A DNA stretch of 64,000 nucleotides from Beverwykella pulmonaria (taxonomy: Eukaryota; Ascomycota; Dothideomycetes; Pleosporales; Melanommataceae): the NCBI GenBank assembly GCA_001599595.1, contig BCHH01000004.1:627905-691904 (forward strand), read 5' to 3'. A program made the position numbers and the translations under genes. Of this stretch, positions 21,493 through 33,523 are shown in pieces. A model generated the notes under the pieces. The model saw only the letters and a program-made list of their open reading frames with translations. It had not been told where the DNA came from and did not search any database. How positions within the stretch are numbered: the first letter of the stretch is position 1; every line of letters begins with the position of its first letter.

Positions 21493-23280
21493 CTATGGCT
21501 CATACACCACATCCCCGCCAACACACCTATTGCATACAAATAGCCCCTTCGGATCAACTCTCCTCTTCACACTCTCCAGCCTCTCATACTTGTCATCCCA
21601 GAACGTCTTCTTCCAGTTCGGCTCGTACGGGTTCGCTTCGTTGATGTATGTACCACCGTCTTCTCCCACGATCGCGCTTAGCCGCTTGCTCACCTCTATA
21701 CCTTGTAACTTCTTGAATCGCTTCTCGGACTTTGTTGCGTCATCCGCCCAGTCAGTACCCATGCTGAATATTGCTCGAGAAGTCTTCCAGGCAGAGTGTA
21801 CGGCGGTAGCGTCTCGAGTGAGCGAGTTGACTTTGCCGACTTGAGGATTGAAATCAGCGTCTGGTCTACGTCTTCTGTCGGGGAAACAGAATGCAACCGT
21901 CCACTTACTGAAATTGAAGCCCGCACTCCTGTCGGGAAAATCTCCCAGTAAATCCAACAACTCCTCGGTTTTATTCATCAACACCTCGGCCGTCAAAAGT
22001 CTCGACGGATCAATGACATTCGTCGCGATATTCGGATCCTTAAGGAATACGTTGCAGTACTCAATCCAACTCGGGAAGTCGAACCCTCCTACCTGCTTCT
22101 CCACTCCCGTCACGTTCCCTGCATTGTCGAGCAGCTTTACAATTTCGTCTGCTGTTGCGTTTGTTCCATTGGGTTGGATGAATATCAGACCGATTGGCGG
22201 ATCAAGAGTTGCGTATCCAGTGTATCCGAGATCGGTGATGGTGTGTATGGCTTTGAAGACACGCTTGAGGACTTCGCGGCGGGAGGAGGAGTCGTTGGTC
22301 AGATATTGTGCAGCGACGGTCTTCATGTGCGTTGGGTTTGGATGGGTTTTATAAGTCACGCTAGTTATCACACCCCAGGAATTACCGCCGCCGCCGCGGA
22401 TGGCCCAGAAGTGGTCGGCGTCGGTGTAAGGGTTGAGTGTCTTTGTATCCCCGGATGCGGTTACGATGTTTACTTCAAGGACATCCACACATTTCGTCAG
22501 ATCATAAGCGGCAGAGGAGGAATGGAAAGATAGATACTTACTGTCAACTCCCAACCCATAGAAGTGCGAAAACGCACTATGTCCGCCTCCTGTGAACCAT
22601 CCACCAGCCGCACCGACCGTCCTCGCACTCCCACCAACAACAATGCGTCCTTGACGGTCAGCATCCCGATACACATCCAGCCACTGCTCGCCCGCGTGTA
22701 ACGTCACGGCTTTTTCTCCTTTTTCTTCTTTCTTCGCACCCTTCGGCACGAAGCTATCGTGCCACGTCCGTCCTTTTAGATTATGTGTCCATATCCCGAA
22801 CGCACCTCTCCCACTCGAACGCCCGAGATGATCATGTCCCGTGTTTTTCACTACGAGGTAGAGATTATTCTTCGCCGCCCAACGGACTGATTTTTGGATG
22901 TCGCTCACGCTTGACGCGTTTACTGTGTATTCCGCCACCAGTCCTTGTCCGCACGGAGAGTCGGCTGTGCTGTTTATGAAACACTGATCCTCCCCGAGTT
23001 CCCAGAGTATAGCAGAGTACGCGCCGGGTTGAGCGGTTCGCCAGTCGCTGCTGCTCCAATTTGCTTTTGCGGTCACGCATTGGGCTGAGTTGTAATCAGC
23101 TCGGTGGCAAACTGCAGCAGAGGGACGAGAGTCGATGAGGCGCCCGGATATGGAAGTGTTGAAGGACTGCCAGGAGGAGGTAGAGGGCCAGCAGGGGTCA
23201 TGAGAGGTACAAAGGGGATGTTCACGTGTGAGAGTGGGTGGGGCGAGGAGGGGAATTAATATGAGTTGGTATGTTTTCAT
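21493..23280 (-). CDS. Secreted FAD-linked oxidase, berberine bridge enzyme (BBE)-like
   Basis: The unspliced frame encodes 595 residues. A signal peptide is followed by the FAD_binding_4 domain: the VVKNTGHDHLGRSSG motif holds the His expected to bind FAD covalently, and AAGGWFTGGGHS follows. The second covalent Cys of plant BBE enzymes is absent, as in many fungal members, so single covalent attachment is likely. The C-terminal BBE motif is present (YINEANPYEPNWKK ... YERL-x2-VK-x2-VDPKGLFVC). Such enzymes oxidise alcohols, sugars or secondary metabolites with oxygen. Odd point: about 18 residues are inserted between GLGVD and VLEV compared with the family, in a stretch beginning GTAAGT at 22541. 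A 69-base intron (22541-22473) could be removed in frame, but it would also delete the conserved VLEV strand. Confidence 0.85.
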   Translation of the reverse strand: MKTYQLILIPLLAPPTLTREHPLCTSHDPCWPSTSSWQSFNTSISGRLIDSRPSAAVCHRADYNSAQCVTAKANWSSSDWRTAQPGAYSAILWELGEDQCFINSTADSPCGQGLVAEYTVNASSVSDIQKSVRWAAKNNLYLVVKNTGHDHLGRSSGRGAFGIWTHNLKGRTWHDSFVPKGAKKEEKGEKAVTLHAGEQWLDVYRDADRQGRIVVGGSARTVGAAGGWFTGGGHSAFSHFYGLGVDSKYLSFHSSSAAYDLTKCVDVLEVNIVTASGDTKTLNPYTDADHFWAIRGGGGNSWGVITSVTYKTHPNPTHMKTVAAQYLTNDSSSRREVLKRVFKAIHTITDLGYTGYATLDPPIGLIFIQPNGTNATADEIVKLLDNAGNVTGVEKQVGGFDFPSWIEYCNVFLKDPNIATNVIDPSRLLTAEVLMNKTEELLDLLGDFPDRSAGFNFSKWTVAFCFPDRRRRPDADFNPQVGKVNSLTRDATAVHSAWKTSRAIFSMGTDWADDATKSEKRFKKLQGIEVSKRLSAIVGEDGGTYINEANPYEPNWKKTFWDDKYERLESVKRRVDPKGLFVCNRCVGGDVVYEP

Positions 23281-25022
23281 ATTTAAGAAGTCGCGAATAT
23301 AATATATATGATCAAATTGTCTTTTCCATATTGTGATTGTCGATAAGATTTAAATGTTCAAGGTTATTCGTGTTTGGGTAAGCCAAGCCGCAAACACGAG
23401 GAAAGCGATGAACAATGTTCTTACAGCTGCACCGCCACACTCAAGAACATCGTATACGACGTTACGAAAGAGAAGGTACGGGAGCCATACGTCACCCGTT
23501 ACGTGGAATCAGCCTAGAGAGAGGGTTCGAGTACATGCTGATTGGCTGGAATGCCGTCTAAGCTCGGAGGCTATACACTCTCTTAATTGTGCCGTCAAAA
23601 TTACAGAGTAAGCAACAGATTTAAGATTAAGAGGGCTTCTGAAAGTCGCAATTATGATGTAGCAGCGCCGGAAGGGGGCTACAGAACCAGTGCCATTGAC
23701 TATACCAAATAAAATGGAAGTCGGGTCGGATTAAAGAGGAGGGCGTTCTTTTTGTTAGACAGAAGAATTGACATGTTTGTGCCTGGAGGAGTCGTACAAA
23801 TCTAGCTCTGTTTTAGACGCATTCGTCTCATCTTCTGTCTCGACCTTGGGTTCGAGGTCACACTGGAGATCGTCATGACAGTCTGTAAGCCCAGGACACC
23901 ATACCAGCCACGTGGATAGGCCCCTGACTAATCAGTCCGTCATATATATATCACACACAAGACCCGCGATCGAACAATGCCCTATATTGGCATATTGAAA
24001 TCATCTAGTTTTAATAATTCTAATCCTCCAAGGATGTTCTTAAATAAAGGTTTATTAATCATGCTATTGGCTGTTAAATTCTGGAGAAGAGTTACACATG
24101 ACTTGTTTTAGGTGCGCGCTACGTAAGGCCGTGCGCAGGGCGATAAACTACGGCATTCACCGATGAGCATGCACGTGGCATGATTTCGGTACACCACAAA
24201 AAATCCCGGCTTGGCTCTGGCACTGGAATTTGAGATTTGCCTGCATATTGGCACCTAATCTCGAAAAACAAATAATCGAGCCCTCACCCATCCCTCCACG
24301 CTTCACTCTCCCTCTGCATGCCCTATGCCTCGTCCAGTTATGAATCCAGCAGCCTCTGGTGTCCGCAAACTCCCCTCTTCCGACTATTCACTCTAGCATT
24401 ATTCATGACACTCTAACATTATTCATCGATGGCTTGACTAACTATAGCAAGTGCGGCTGAATATGCAAATGTTAAGCGGAGAGCACTTAGGTCAGAGAAG
24501 GTTATGATGCACTAGAAGATATAATTGAGGTGCGAATTAGCGACAAGAGTGAACACGTAGTGACCATAGCCGAAGCCGGGGCCAATGGGATAAGGCCAAG
24601 TGCTGCGGGAATGTGCTTGACTGTACCTTTTTGTATGATAGTTGCAGCCCTCGAGGTTTAAACTTTGCGCTAAGTTGCGGCCAACAAGGCTTAACATGCA
24701 CCTACACCTGGCGGTCAGGCCCATCGACCGTGCGATGCTCTCTCTCAGTTCATGTGAGGACGGTGCACCGCGAGCGCAAAATAGATTAGGACACGTCGAC
24801 TTCAGCTGCTTAACCAGCGTAGTTGTTTCCCCCTCTACTAACATTATAGCACTTTTTCCAGAGAGTATACACTACAGAATATACTTTATCGCGTATATTT
24901 CAACCTTACTAGGCTAGAGTGCCAAGAATCATGGCGGTTAGAAAGCTCTCTCAGCTGGTAATTCCATCCTCAGTTCACCATCACCCCGCCGGCACACATT
25001 GTCCAAGACGTTTTTCGTCACA
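23281..25022. other. Divergent intergenic region
   Basis: No convincing gene. A minus-strand stretch near 23890-23750 reads as an acidic protein-like fragment ending at a stop, too short to assign. The region is AT-rich at 23940-24080. Confidence 0.35.
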
Positions 25023-25922
25023 ATGTCCGTCTGGAGCTATGTACAGCTCTGGCTCTTAGCGATATCAGTTTTCGTTCACGCCCAAACGCCAGGCTGGAAC
25101 GTTTTCACCTACCCTCCCAAGGCAACTGGCCCAGAGTTAGTAACATATGTTGCCGGAGAGTATCTGAATATAAACTGGATCGCGACTTCGCCCAAGGGCC
25201 CTATCTCTATATTCGTTCTCGGGGGAGTTTATAACATAACCATCCTGCCTGCTATTGCTTGTAAGATATACCAGAACCTTGTGATCATTAACACATATTC
25301 TAACACTCATCTAGCCGGGATTAACAGCACCCTCGCAAGTTATATGTGGCAAATCTCTTCAACATTGCCCAAATACGAGTTCTATGACTTCGAGATCGTA
25401 CTAGATTCCGATCATAGCCACTTCCAGCGTGCGCTTGCTCCGTTCAATGTAACTGGATCCAATGCCACAACCTCCATATCCTCGAGATCATCCGCCTCGT
25501 CCACACAATCTCCAACCCCCACATATCTTTCTACCTCCATCATGACTGCGACTGGCACTCCATCCCAATCTCCATCCCAATCTCCATCCCCAAAGAACGA
25601 TCCCAATACAGGCCTCAGCACCGGCGCAATAGCAGGCATAGGCGTCGGGGCTGGCCTCGGCGGTCTTCTATTCCTCATCATATTCATTATTATCGTGCGG
25701 GCCGTCAAAAGCCGGCGTGCCGGCAGCAAATATCAGTCCCCCATAGAAAACTGGTGGATGGGCGGCAAGGCTGAGCTGTCGGCAGAAGAACGGGCGAGGA
25801 TAAAAAGCACAAAACATCTTGTGGAGCTACAGGGGTCAGGCACTAGGCACGAAATGGCTGGGGGAGAGAACGAGGAGCTGGAGGGTAGGAGGAGGCAGAT
25901 GGGTGTTGTTGAGATGGAATAA
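25023..25922 (+). CDS. Ser/Thr-rich single-pass membrane protein
   Basis: Two exons, 25023-25260 and 25315-25922, give 281 residues. The ATG at 25023 starts a signal peptide (LWLLAISVFVHAQT). The N-terminal domain, to about residue 125, has the GWNVFTYPP ... GEYLNINW ... YMWQISS pattern seen in fungal extracellular domains preceding Ser/Thr-rich stalks. A Ser/Thr/Pro stalk with short SPSQ repeats follows, then a Gly-rich transmembrane helix (around residues 190-215) and a basic, then charged, cytoplasmic tail of about 65 residues. The architecture resembles wall-stress sensor-like proteins, but the ectodomain is not a WSC domain. The 54-base intron has GTAAGA, CTAAC and TAG and contains no in-frame stop, so an unspliced product would be possible. 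Confidence 0.65.
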   Translation: MSVWSYVQLWLLAISVFVHAQTPGWNVFTYPPKATGPELVTYVAGEYLNINWIATSPKGPISIFVLGGVYNITILPAIACKIYQNLVIINTYSNTHLAGINSTLASYMWQISSTLPKYEFYDFEIVLDSDHSHFQRALAPFNVTGSNATTSISSRSSASSTQSPTPTYLSTSIMTATGTPSQSPSQSPSPKNDPNTGLSTGAIAGIGVGAGLGGLLFLIIFIIIVRAVKSRRAGSKYQSPIENWWMGGKAELSAEERARIKSTKHLVELQGSGTRHEMAGGENEELEGRRRQMGVVEME

Positions 25923-26544
25923 TATGAATAGCAGAAAAAATGAATAGTGGAACGAATGAACAATTGGTCTACATTAATGGACAGAGATATTTGAAAGACA
26001 CAATTTCTACTTCTGAGGCGTAGGCAATCCAGACATCTTTATTATCCTTAATAGTTAAAGATACCCCTCTAGTAAGCGGTCGTCTCCCACTCTAGTCGTC
26101 TAAGAAACATTAAGAACATAAGCGTCATGAATCTAAACAGCTAATGAACTACTAGTATATAGTTTAATGGACTGATAGTAGTGGAAACGTAGCATTCTCA
26201 TTAAACGACATGACTATTCAGCACCTTTCCAACTTTAGGATGGTCTTGGAATGAATAAGAGATGATCATGTACATTTCGCACTCTCACCTGCACTCTCAC
26301 ACCTAAGAGAGTGAGAGAACTTGAGCCTAACATTGCGTGATTTTTCACTGCTGCTTACACTTCAAACTTAGGGAGCAAGTTTTAACTTTGTTCTAGATCC
26401 CTACATCAGCACTTTTGATCACCCTCCCCTCATTTTTAGGCTGACTTTTGACTCGCAACATCACCCAAGGTTGCTTCGATCATCTCTCGCAGCACAGCAG
26501 CACGCTTTGTCACTCTCTCCATATAGCCCTTTTCAATCACAATA
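25923..26544. other. Intergenic
   Basis: AT-rich, with the 3' flank of the membrane protein gene. No gene seen. Confidence 0.4.
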
Positions 26545-27458
26545 TCACCAAGCGTTACCCCCATCACCTCCCGCTGTCATTTCGCAGATGCCAATCGCAC
26601 TAACCTCATGCGGACTTCCTTTGTAACTTTTCCCGCCGAAGACACAAGTGAGGAAGTCATTTCCACCTTGGAAAGAGTAGAACAACTCAGCAGTTATCTC
26701 ATGACGCGTCCAGTTTGTCGAACTCACTCCTTGAACTTTCTGGTTAAGTTTTCAACATCATCTTTCAATAATTTCTCGGCAGCTACACCGGTCATACCGC
26801 ATCGAATCTAGATCGCTTTTGGAATAGTTGGCGATTGCATACTGTCACTGGATCAACCAGCTTCGGATTAGCTATCCACAAAATTATTCGAACCTCATAT
26901 GAAACTTCTCTCTTCTCACCCGTAGATGTCACAACTCTTCAAGCTCTTGTCAAATTTTGGCACGTACACCTCCACCTCCACATCGCCATCACTCTGGACG
27001 ATAGTGCCACAACCGCAAACACTACTGCTTTCGACAGAAGGATATACAGCTTCTACATCAGCCTGCGTCGAGCGCTTTTGACATTCACTGCTGCATCTCC
27101 AAACCTCTTCCTTGGTTGTAATCATATGAAACGGTATGCTATCGTCTACTTTGACCACTTTACCTACTGGAAGAAGCGAATCATTCGGCATCAGCACTTA
27201 TACGCCCTGCGGCATCTCATCAGCATTATTGGTCGTGACACTGATACCACTTGGGAAATTCAGTACTATGAAAAAAGAGAATGGGTGGGCCAGGGGAGGT
27301 AAGGGAAGGAAGATCGAGTCAATACTTGGAACGGGCTTGTCGGTCATTGCAAGCTGTATGAGCATATTACACCGACAATGGAAATCTACGGAGAGGAACT
27401 TCCTGAGTGAGAGAATGTGTACAAATTGACAAGGAAGATCATTCCGAGTAGCACGCAT
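26545..27458 (-). pseudogene. Possible decayed gene, family unknown
   Basis: A minus-strand frame is open from an ATG at 27458 to 26916 except for one TAA at 27200-27198. The part after the stop (PVGKVVKVDDSIPFHMITTKEE, then a Cys-containing, acidic segment) looks like protein. A second piece at 26727-26545, in another frame, has a further protein-like run (GNDFLTCVFGGKSYKG). I do not recognise either, and the link between them is a guess. Confidence 0.22.
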
Positions 27459-28771
27459 TGGCCGCCGTGGTTCCGAGGACGTACCCCGGCCGAAGTAAAC
27501 TCACAATTTCCCGCAGTCCGGGAACGTAAGTGAATCGCACCATGTGGTTTCCAACTTGTGGGGAACACCAAGACTAAGCAATATACAAGTACAACATCAT
27601 CATGTTGACTATGCCGTAGCCGGACCACTTGCGACGACATTACCTATCTATCGCTTATGATTTCCTCATTCATCATCAAAATACAACATATCGCAGCCAA
27701 GGTCGTTACTCTGAGCGGATGTTTTAGGAAATCTGTGAGGGTCGTTCTGGCAGGTACAATGGGCTGTCTAGAGCCGTCTAGATACTTTTGGCTTTTACCT
27801 AGACTTTCTTAACGATCCTGCGAGGCTTTTCGTAGTTTGAACACGAATTACATCTCGGCATCTTTCTCTTTTTGGCAAGGGTTACAATTTCCCAAAATGG
27901 ACAAAGGGCAATTAAATCAAAACTCGGCCGAAAAGTTCTTTTCGTGGGTTCTAGAGCAAGCAGAGCAGATTTGGATTGGGTTCTGTTATGCTTAATGATT
28001 TTATGGCACTTCGATTTATTTAGTCGAAATTTTCACTCCTACATAAGATCTTCGGGAACCCGCATAACTTGTCCGAAAGAAGTAGGTGGTAATGCCGCTC
28101 TCGCCTCAAGTGGCGTGCAAACAGTTGGTTACCATCGAGCTACTCGAGAATGGAGCTGCATGCTCTTCTATAGATAATATGATATTTTCCACAAACCCAT
28201 ATGGCGTCAAGTGTATGTATCCTCGTTCCTTTCGAATGTGTTTGAGAACGAGAATTTTCAGATTACCAAAGATGGGGCAATTAACCGCCACCTGGGTATC
28301 GGCTGAACCCAATACAGCTAGCGGCTCAGAAACGACCCAAAGAAGTAATCATAAGCACCCCGGTGTCACATCGGGAAGACCTAAACTAGAGATATTTGTG
28401 GGGATCAGTCTACTAGCCAGGCTTCCCCTCGATCACGCTGATGCAACCTCACCCGCAACGACAATCGGCGGACATGAACGACGATGCATCCACTCACAGA
28501 TTCTCCGCCGTGCCAAGTTCCTGCGCCCGAGTCCCCGCAGCCCCTCGTTTCGGTGCCCTTCCGAGTCAGTTTCTCTATGAACTACGGGGCCCCATGGCAA
28601 AGCGAGTCACGCACGTGGTGGGTGGAGAACAACTGTTCAGACCAGGATCAAGTTGAAAAATGTTTAAAACGTGGTTTGAACCCGGTGTGATGGTTATTCC
28701 AAACTTCATTGCTTTTTCTTATTTTCAGACTGGGTTATTTGACCTTTGAGAACAGGGAGAAAAAGGAAAAG
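27459..28771. other. Intergenic, upstream of the sugar transporter
   Basis: No gene recognised. A pyrimidine tract ending in CAG at 28718-28728 just before the transporter start could be the acceptor of a 5' untranslated intron. Confidence 0.35.
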
Positions 28772-30628
28772 ATGGACACCATGGACCGCAATGCCTCTAT
28801 TACTTCCGCCAATGTGCGCACACAGCTTGCGTACAAGAACCGATGGCGTACGTTGTTGCATAATCCTAAGATTCTTCTCATTGCCTTCTTTGCTTCGTAA
28901 GCCACCATTCCTATACTACTTTGCGATTGAAGTATGCTGACCTCATTATAGCTTCGGAGGCTTCGAATATGGCTACCAGCAGGGAGTCCTCGGACAGTCA
29001 CTTGTTATGACTCGCTTCGTCGACAACTTCCCTTCCGTCGTGAAATCCTCCTCGGCAACCGGATGGTTGACATCGGTTCTCCAGCTCGGAGGTATCCTGG
29101 GCTCGCTTTCTGCTGGTGTGCTCGGAGAAGTCTTTTCTAGAAAATACACCATGTTCAGCGCTTGCTGCTGGGTAATTCTTGGGTCATATCTGTACTGTGG
29201 AGCCAGCCACCATAACCCAAAGCTGCTTTACGCTGGAAGGTTCTTCACTGGGATTGGTGTAGGAACCTTCTCTGGTGTAGGACCATTGTATAACGCTGAA
29301 ATATCTGCACCGGAGCTCCGTGGTCTTTTGGTGTCCTTCTATCAATTTGCGACAATTTTGGGTATCATGCTGTCTTTCTGGATTGGATATGGATCGTGAG
29401 TTTTTCGAAAACATTACAAGAATGAATACTCACCATGTATAGTAACTACATCGGTGGCATCGGCGACGGTCAATCCAACCTCGCGTGGCGCCTCCCCTCC
29501 ATCATCCAAGGCATCCCTGCCATCCTCCTCGCCATCGGCATCTGGTGGCTTCCCTTCTCCCCGCGCTGGCTCGTCAAAAAAGGCCGCGACGACGACGCCC
29601 TGAAAACACTCTCCTACCTGCGCAACCTCCCCACCGACCATGAACTCATCCAAGTCGAGTACAAAGAGATCAAAGCCGAGGCGCTCTTCGAACAACGCAA
29701 CTTCGAGAAGCACTTCCCCAACCTTGCCGCCAAGGAGAAGCGGAGCGTTTGGACCAGGGAGTTTGCACAGTATTATCAGATTGTCAGGACGTGGGATAAT
29801 TTTCATCGGGTTTCTACCGCTTGGCTGGTAATGTTCTTTCAGCAGTGGTCGGGTATCGATGCGATTATTTACTACGCAGCCAATGTCTTCCTTTCCTTGG
29901 GGCTGACAGGCGGAACACAGGCTGTCCTCGCAACGGGTATCACTGGAGTCGTGTTTTTCGTGAGCACGTTGCCTGCAATGGCAATTATCGATAAAGTGGG
30001 TCGCAAGCCCATGCTGCAAGTTGGCTCCACCGTAATGTTCGTCTCCATGATCATCGCCGGTGTCATGGTCGCAAAGTTCAGGCACGATTGGCCGAACCAC
30101 GCTGCCGAGGGTTGGATCGTGGTAGCCTTCATCTGGGTCTATGTTGGAGCATTTGGAGCTACATGGGGCCCTGTTTCGTGGACTTTGGTGTCAGAGATCT
30201 TCCCGCTGTCTATTCGAGCAAAGGGTGCTTCTATTGGTGCCTCGAGTAACTGGGTATGTTTGCCATTTTCACATTGTGATCTTTGCCTTGGCTAACCTAC
30301 CTTGTAGCTCAACAACTTCGCCGTTGCCTTCTTCGTTCCTCCCATGCTCGAGCATTGGGCTTGGGGGACTTACATCTTCTTTGCTGTTTTCCTTGCCGCT
30401 GGTATGGTTTGGGTTCATTTTCAACTTCCCGAGACCAAGGGTGCAACGCTGGAAGAGATGGATCGTGTATTCAGGAGCCGAACTGGCGAGGAGGACGCTA
30501 TTATGCTTGCGGAGGCACGCAGGGAGATTGGTCTGAGCATGACGTTGGAGACAGATGCCATTAGAGCGGTGGAAAAGGGCCTCCAGACAGAAAGTGAGAA
30601 GACTGGCAGCCATGTCGAGACTGTCTAA
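28772..30628 (+). CDS. MFS sugar transporter (sugar porter family)
   Basis: Four exons, 28772-28896, 28952-29395, 29443-30253 and 30308-30628, give 566 residues with twelve predicted helices. Sugar-porter signatures are present: FEYGYQQGVLGQ in helix 1, GEVFSRKYT in the helix 2-3 loop, GRFFTGIGVGTFSGVGPLYNAE-type helix 4, PFSPRWLVKKGR after helix 6, DKVGRKP after helix 8, and PETKGATLEEMD after helix 12. The family imports hexoses, disaccharides, polyols or quinate by proton symport across the plasma membrane; the substrate cannot be set by eye. All intron phases agree. The ATG at 28772 is in a good context; another ATG three codons on is equally possible. The C-terminal tail is long and charged. 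Confidence 0.9.
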
Positions 30629-30866
30629 GCCGAGGCGCTCTAGAGGCGGTATGTGCTTGCATACGAATGATGGGTATTGTGGCAATGACCAGGAATAAGA
30701 ATACAGTTCTTGCAGAGCCAGTTGATAGGTATACAGCAGTTCAGAACTTGTGATTTTTTATGTCACTTGCAATGCTTCTTAGGAACGTACGTTTCAGCTA
30801 ATATATACATCTGTTCTACCTGCTGTCACGCCCACAATTCCAGATACGCCTTCTAGAAATGCCACT

Positions 30867-31561
30867 TCAAACTGTAGTAACGTTGACGAGCGGCCAGTTA
30901 ATACCCTTATCCTTTGCGCCAGAATTTTGCAGCCCAGCGCATGCATATAAACCGACAGGGTTGTTCTGGGTAGCTTTCAGGTACTGCAGATCGAGGCACT
31001 CTTCTGTTCCGGTTATCAGCCACGTGTGTCATTCGGATGGGAAAGTTGTAGTCCTTACGCGGGCTCGAAGCCGTGAGCGCAATGCGTCCATCAGCCATAA
31101 CGTTCCATTGCTGAGCTACCTCAGTGGCGCTGCAGTTTTTGATGGAGACGGCGCCCATGTCCTTCCAGTTGGCTAGTTCCCCAGTATTAGACTCGGTTAT
31201 CTCATGGTCGACTTGTGTGATGCTTACTCTTAGCACCTGCATCCATGCAGAGCGTGGTATCTGCCAGTTGGATTGAGCTGTTACCGTTCTTAAGCCACCA
31301 TACTTGATCCGGTTTGCTGGTGAGCGTCTGGCTGCATGTTTGAAAAGTTTAAGGTCAGCTTGTTGTTATCATTGAATGACGAGAAGGTTGGGAGACAAAC
31401 ACAACAAGAGTCTGGCCGGCTGTACGCCCTTTCGGCACTATCACAAACTTCGGGTCCTGCATTGAGGTCATGTACACGGCGCGATAGCCCTCGGGGATCG
31501 TGGCGGCCTGGGCGAAGCCAGTCGCGGCGAGCGCCGCCATGAGGAGTGCGGTGGCTAACAT
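30867..31561 (-). CDS. Small secreted ricin B-like lectin-fold protein
   Basis: Four exons, 31561-31401, 31331-31228, 31172-31059 and 31003-30867, give 171 residues. A signal peptide (LATALLMAALAATGFAQA) precedes one beta-trefoil-like domain. The ricin-type signatures are spread over exons 2-4: a Q-x-W-like VWWLKNG, IQLADTTLCMDAG, VSIKNCS, QQWNV, and ECLDLQYLKATQNNPVGLYAC. Each intron is about 55 to 70 bases and falls inside a loop with phases that match. Fungal proteins of this type are small, secreted and often expressed during growth on plant or insect material; carbohydrate binding is likely but unproven. The Q-x-W repeats are imperfect. No enzymatic domain is attached, so it resembles neither the catalytic chain of ricin nor a toxin in itself. 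Confidence 0.75.
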
Positions 31562-31638
31562 GCTGAATATCGTTTCGTAGGAGATTTTAATTGCGTGATT
31601 GAGTCTCAACTGTGGATCTGAGGTGTGAGCGCACCGCG

Positions 31639-31644
31639 TTTATA
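31639..31644 (-). promoter_or_regulatory. Putative TATA box of the ricin B-like gene
   Basis: TATAAA on the minus strand about 80 bases before the start codon at 31561. Confidence 0.4.
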
Positions 31645-33523
31645 TGTGTGTAGATCTATTGTTGCGCCCCACCCGGCCAAGTTCCTAGGGGTAATTTAGC
31701 TATGCATACGAGCCTCATTAGCAGTGATTCCCTGGGCGGAGGTTAGATTAAGAGTTCGCCAGACTCAAGAAGCTTCTCATCTCTTCAAAGTAGGACTGCC
31801 GACATCGTTCACTGAGAGCTCCGAGTGTGCAGGGGTATACATTGCAGCCGCAAGCGAGCCAGTGGGAAGGCTTCCCCAACTTGAGCTTTGTTCACTAATT
31901 GGGTGGCACCAAGACCATGCTGCCGATGGCTTCATCTAAACCTATTAATTTGATGAATACTGCTCTGGCTTGCTATACAGGAGTTCGGCAGATTGTTGGA
32001 GAAAATATCACCAATAGAGTTGCGCGTAATTTTATTGCGGGTTGCTATATTATCGTCAGCTGAATTGGGGCAATCAGGCTGGAAGGGTAAAGTCGTCAAC
32101 CTCGGAATGATGTTCCATCACACGGCCATCATCGCAAAGTTTATGTCAAACTCTTGCAGTACAATATTGCCACTTTCTGCGATTTGTGTTGGTCTCGAGA
32201 GTTAAGATCAGATTCTAGGTGAAAGCATTATGGTTCTGGCATAAAATTTGACATGTACCTAGTCGAAATAGCTTAGTCCTGCAGGCTGAAAAGGCGAGGC
32301 GTGCACGTCTTCCAAATATAGATTGCTTGTAGAACTAGCTGGTGACCTTCAGACCAGGGAAAGCTCGATGAGTGAGCCAGGCTTAAAGCCAGAAGCCATA
32401 TAAACAAGGCCGATAACCCAGCCAAGTACATAGTAATAGTTCAGTCAAGTGTAAAAAACATAGTAGATCCGACTGTTCAGAGGTTGGAGATCGCAATTCA
32501 GGTATGATATCGGTACACGTCCAGGTCACTCCTAAGCAAATGAAATGGCATCTAGGAAGATACCGTCTTCGAAGGTAGAGCCCAGATGTATTGGAGCATG
32601 ATTAGGTGATGCTTGACCTTTGGTGATTGCGCGGCAATGGCAGATGAACAGCTCGAGGACGGCAGAATGTCGACGAGTGTATGTCCACATCATCGCTTTG
32701 CATGCATGTGTATCTCCATATTCCATGTGAGCCTAGATATGGCCTCGGCGGGTTTCTTAATACCGGTGAGTAATTTCTCAACAAAAAAAATGCAAGCAGA
32801 AGTGTGTCAGAACGAGTATCAAGATGTGCATTCGGCGTGAAGTATGTACAATTGATATAAATATCACGGACTGATAAGTCAGTAGCACATCCACGTGACG
32901 GTATGGTGTCCTGGGCTTACAAAAAAGGGTTGCGTTCGGCATCAGGTGAATTGTGGAACAAGGATCCAAGGTACACATACGTAGACCGAACCGGAAGTGA
33001 CGAAGGAAGGGTAAGCTTTTTCCTAGATCTGACGATAGGTATGCAAGAGGCTAAACTCGGAGGCAGTCGCCACTTCTTGGGGCCGTACTTTGGGATCGGG
33101 GTGCGTTCTCGATGAATCTCCGGTGCATCTTGGTAAATCTGGTTGCAGATCTTGCCAGATAAGTCGAGGAAGCTCAGTCCATTTGTTTAGAAGACTGCTA
33201 AACCCATATCTAACATCGTGGAAAAGTCGAATTGAACGATTTATTGCTCATTGTCGTTGGTATGGGGCAGATCCTCTTCATTGGTGTTGAGCTTGCAAAT
33301 CTTGAATGCCTTAAGTCGGTCAGTCTACAAGGCGATTGTTACTCGCTCACAGGAAGTAAAACAGGACCAGAAAAAACTTCACAGCCTTTGAGCGAGCGCA
33401 AACCGCTTCCTTCTCTTCGGTGGAAGTAGTGACCCTATAAAATCCAAATCTATTGTTAACGTTTCAAAATAGCTCCGTCGACAATAGCACCCACGGTCAA
33501 TCAACCCCCGCTCCGTGACTCAA
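31645..33523. other. Intergenic
   Basis: Only short ORFs without recognisable motifs. No gene or repeat structure seen. Confidence 0.4.
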
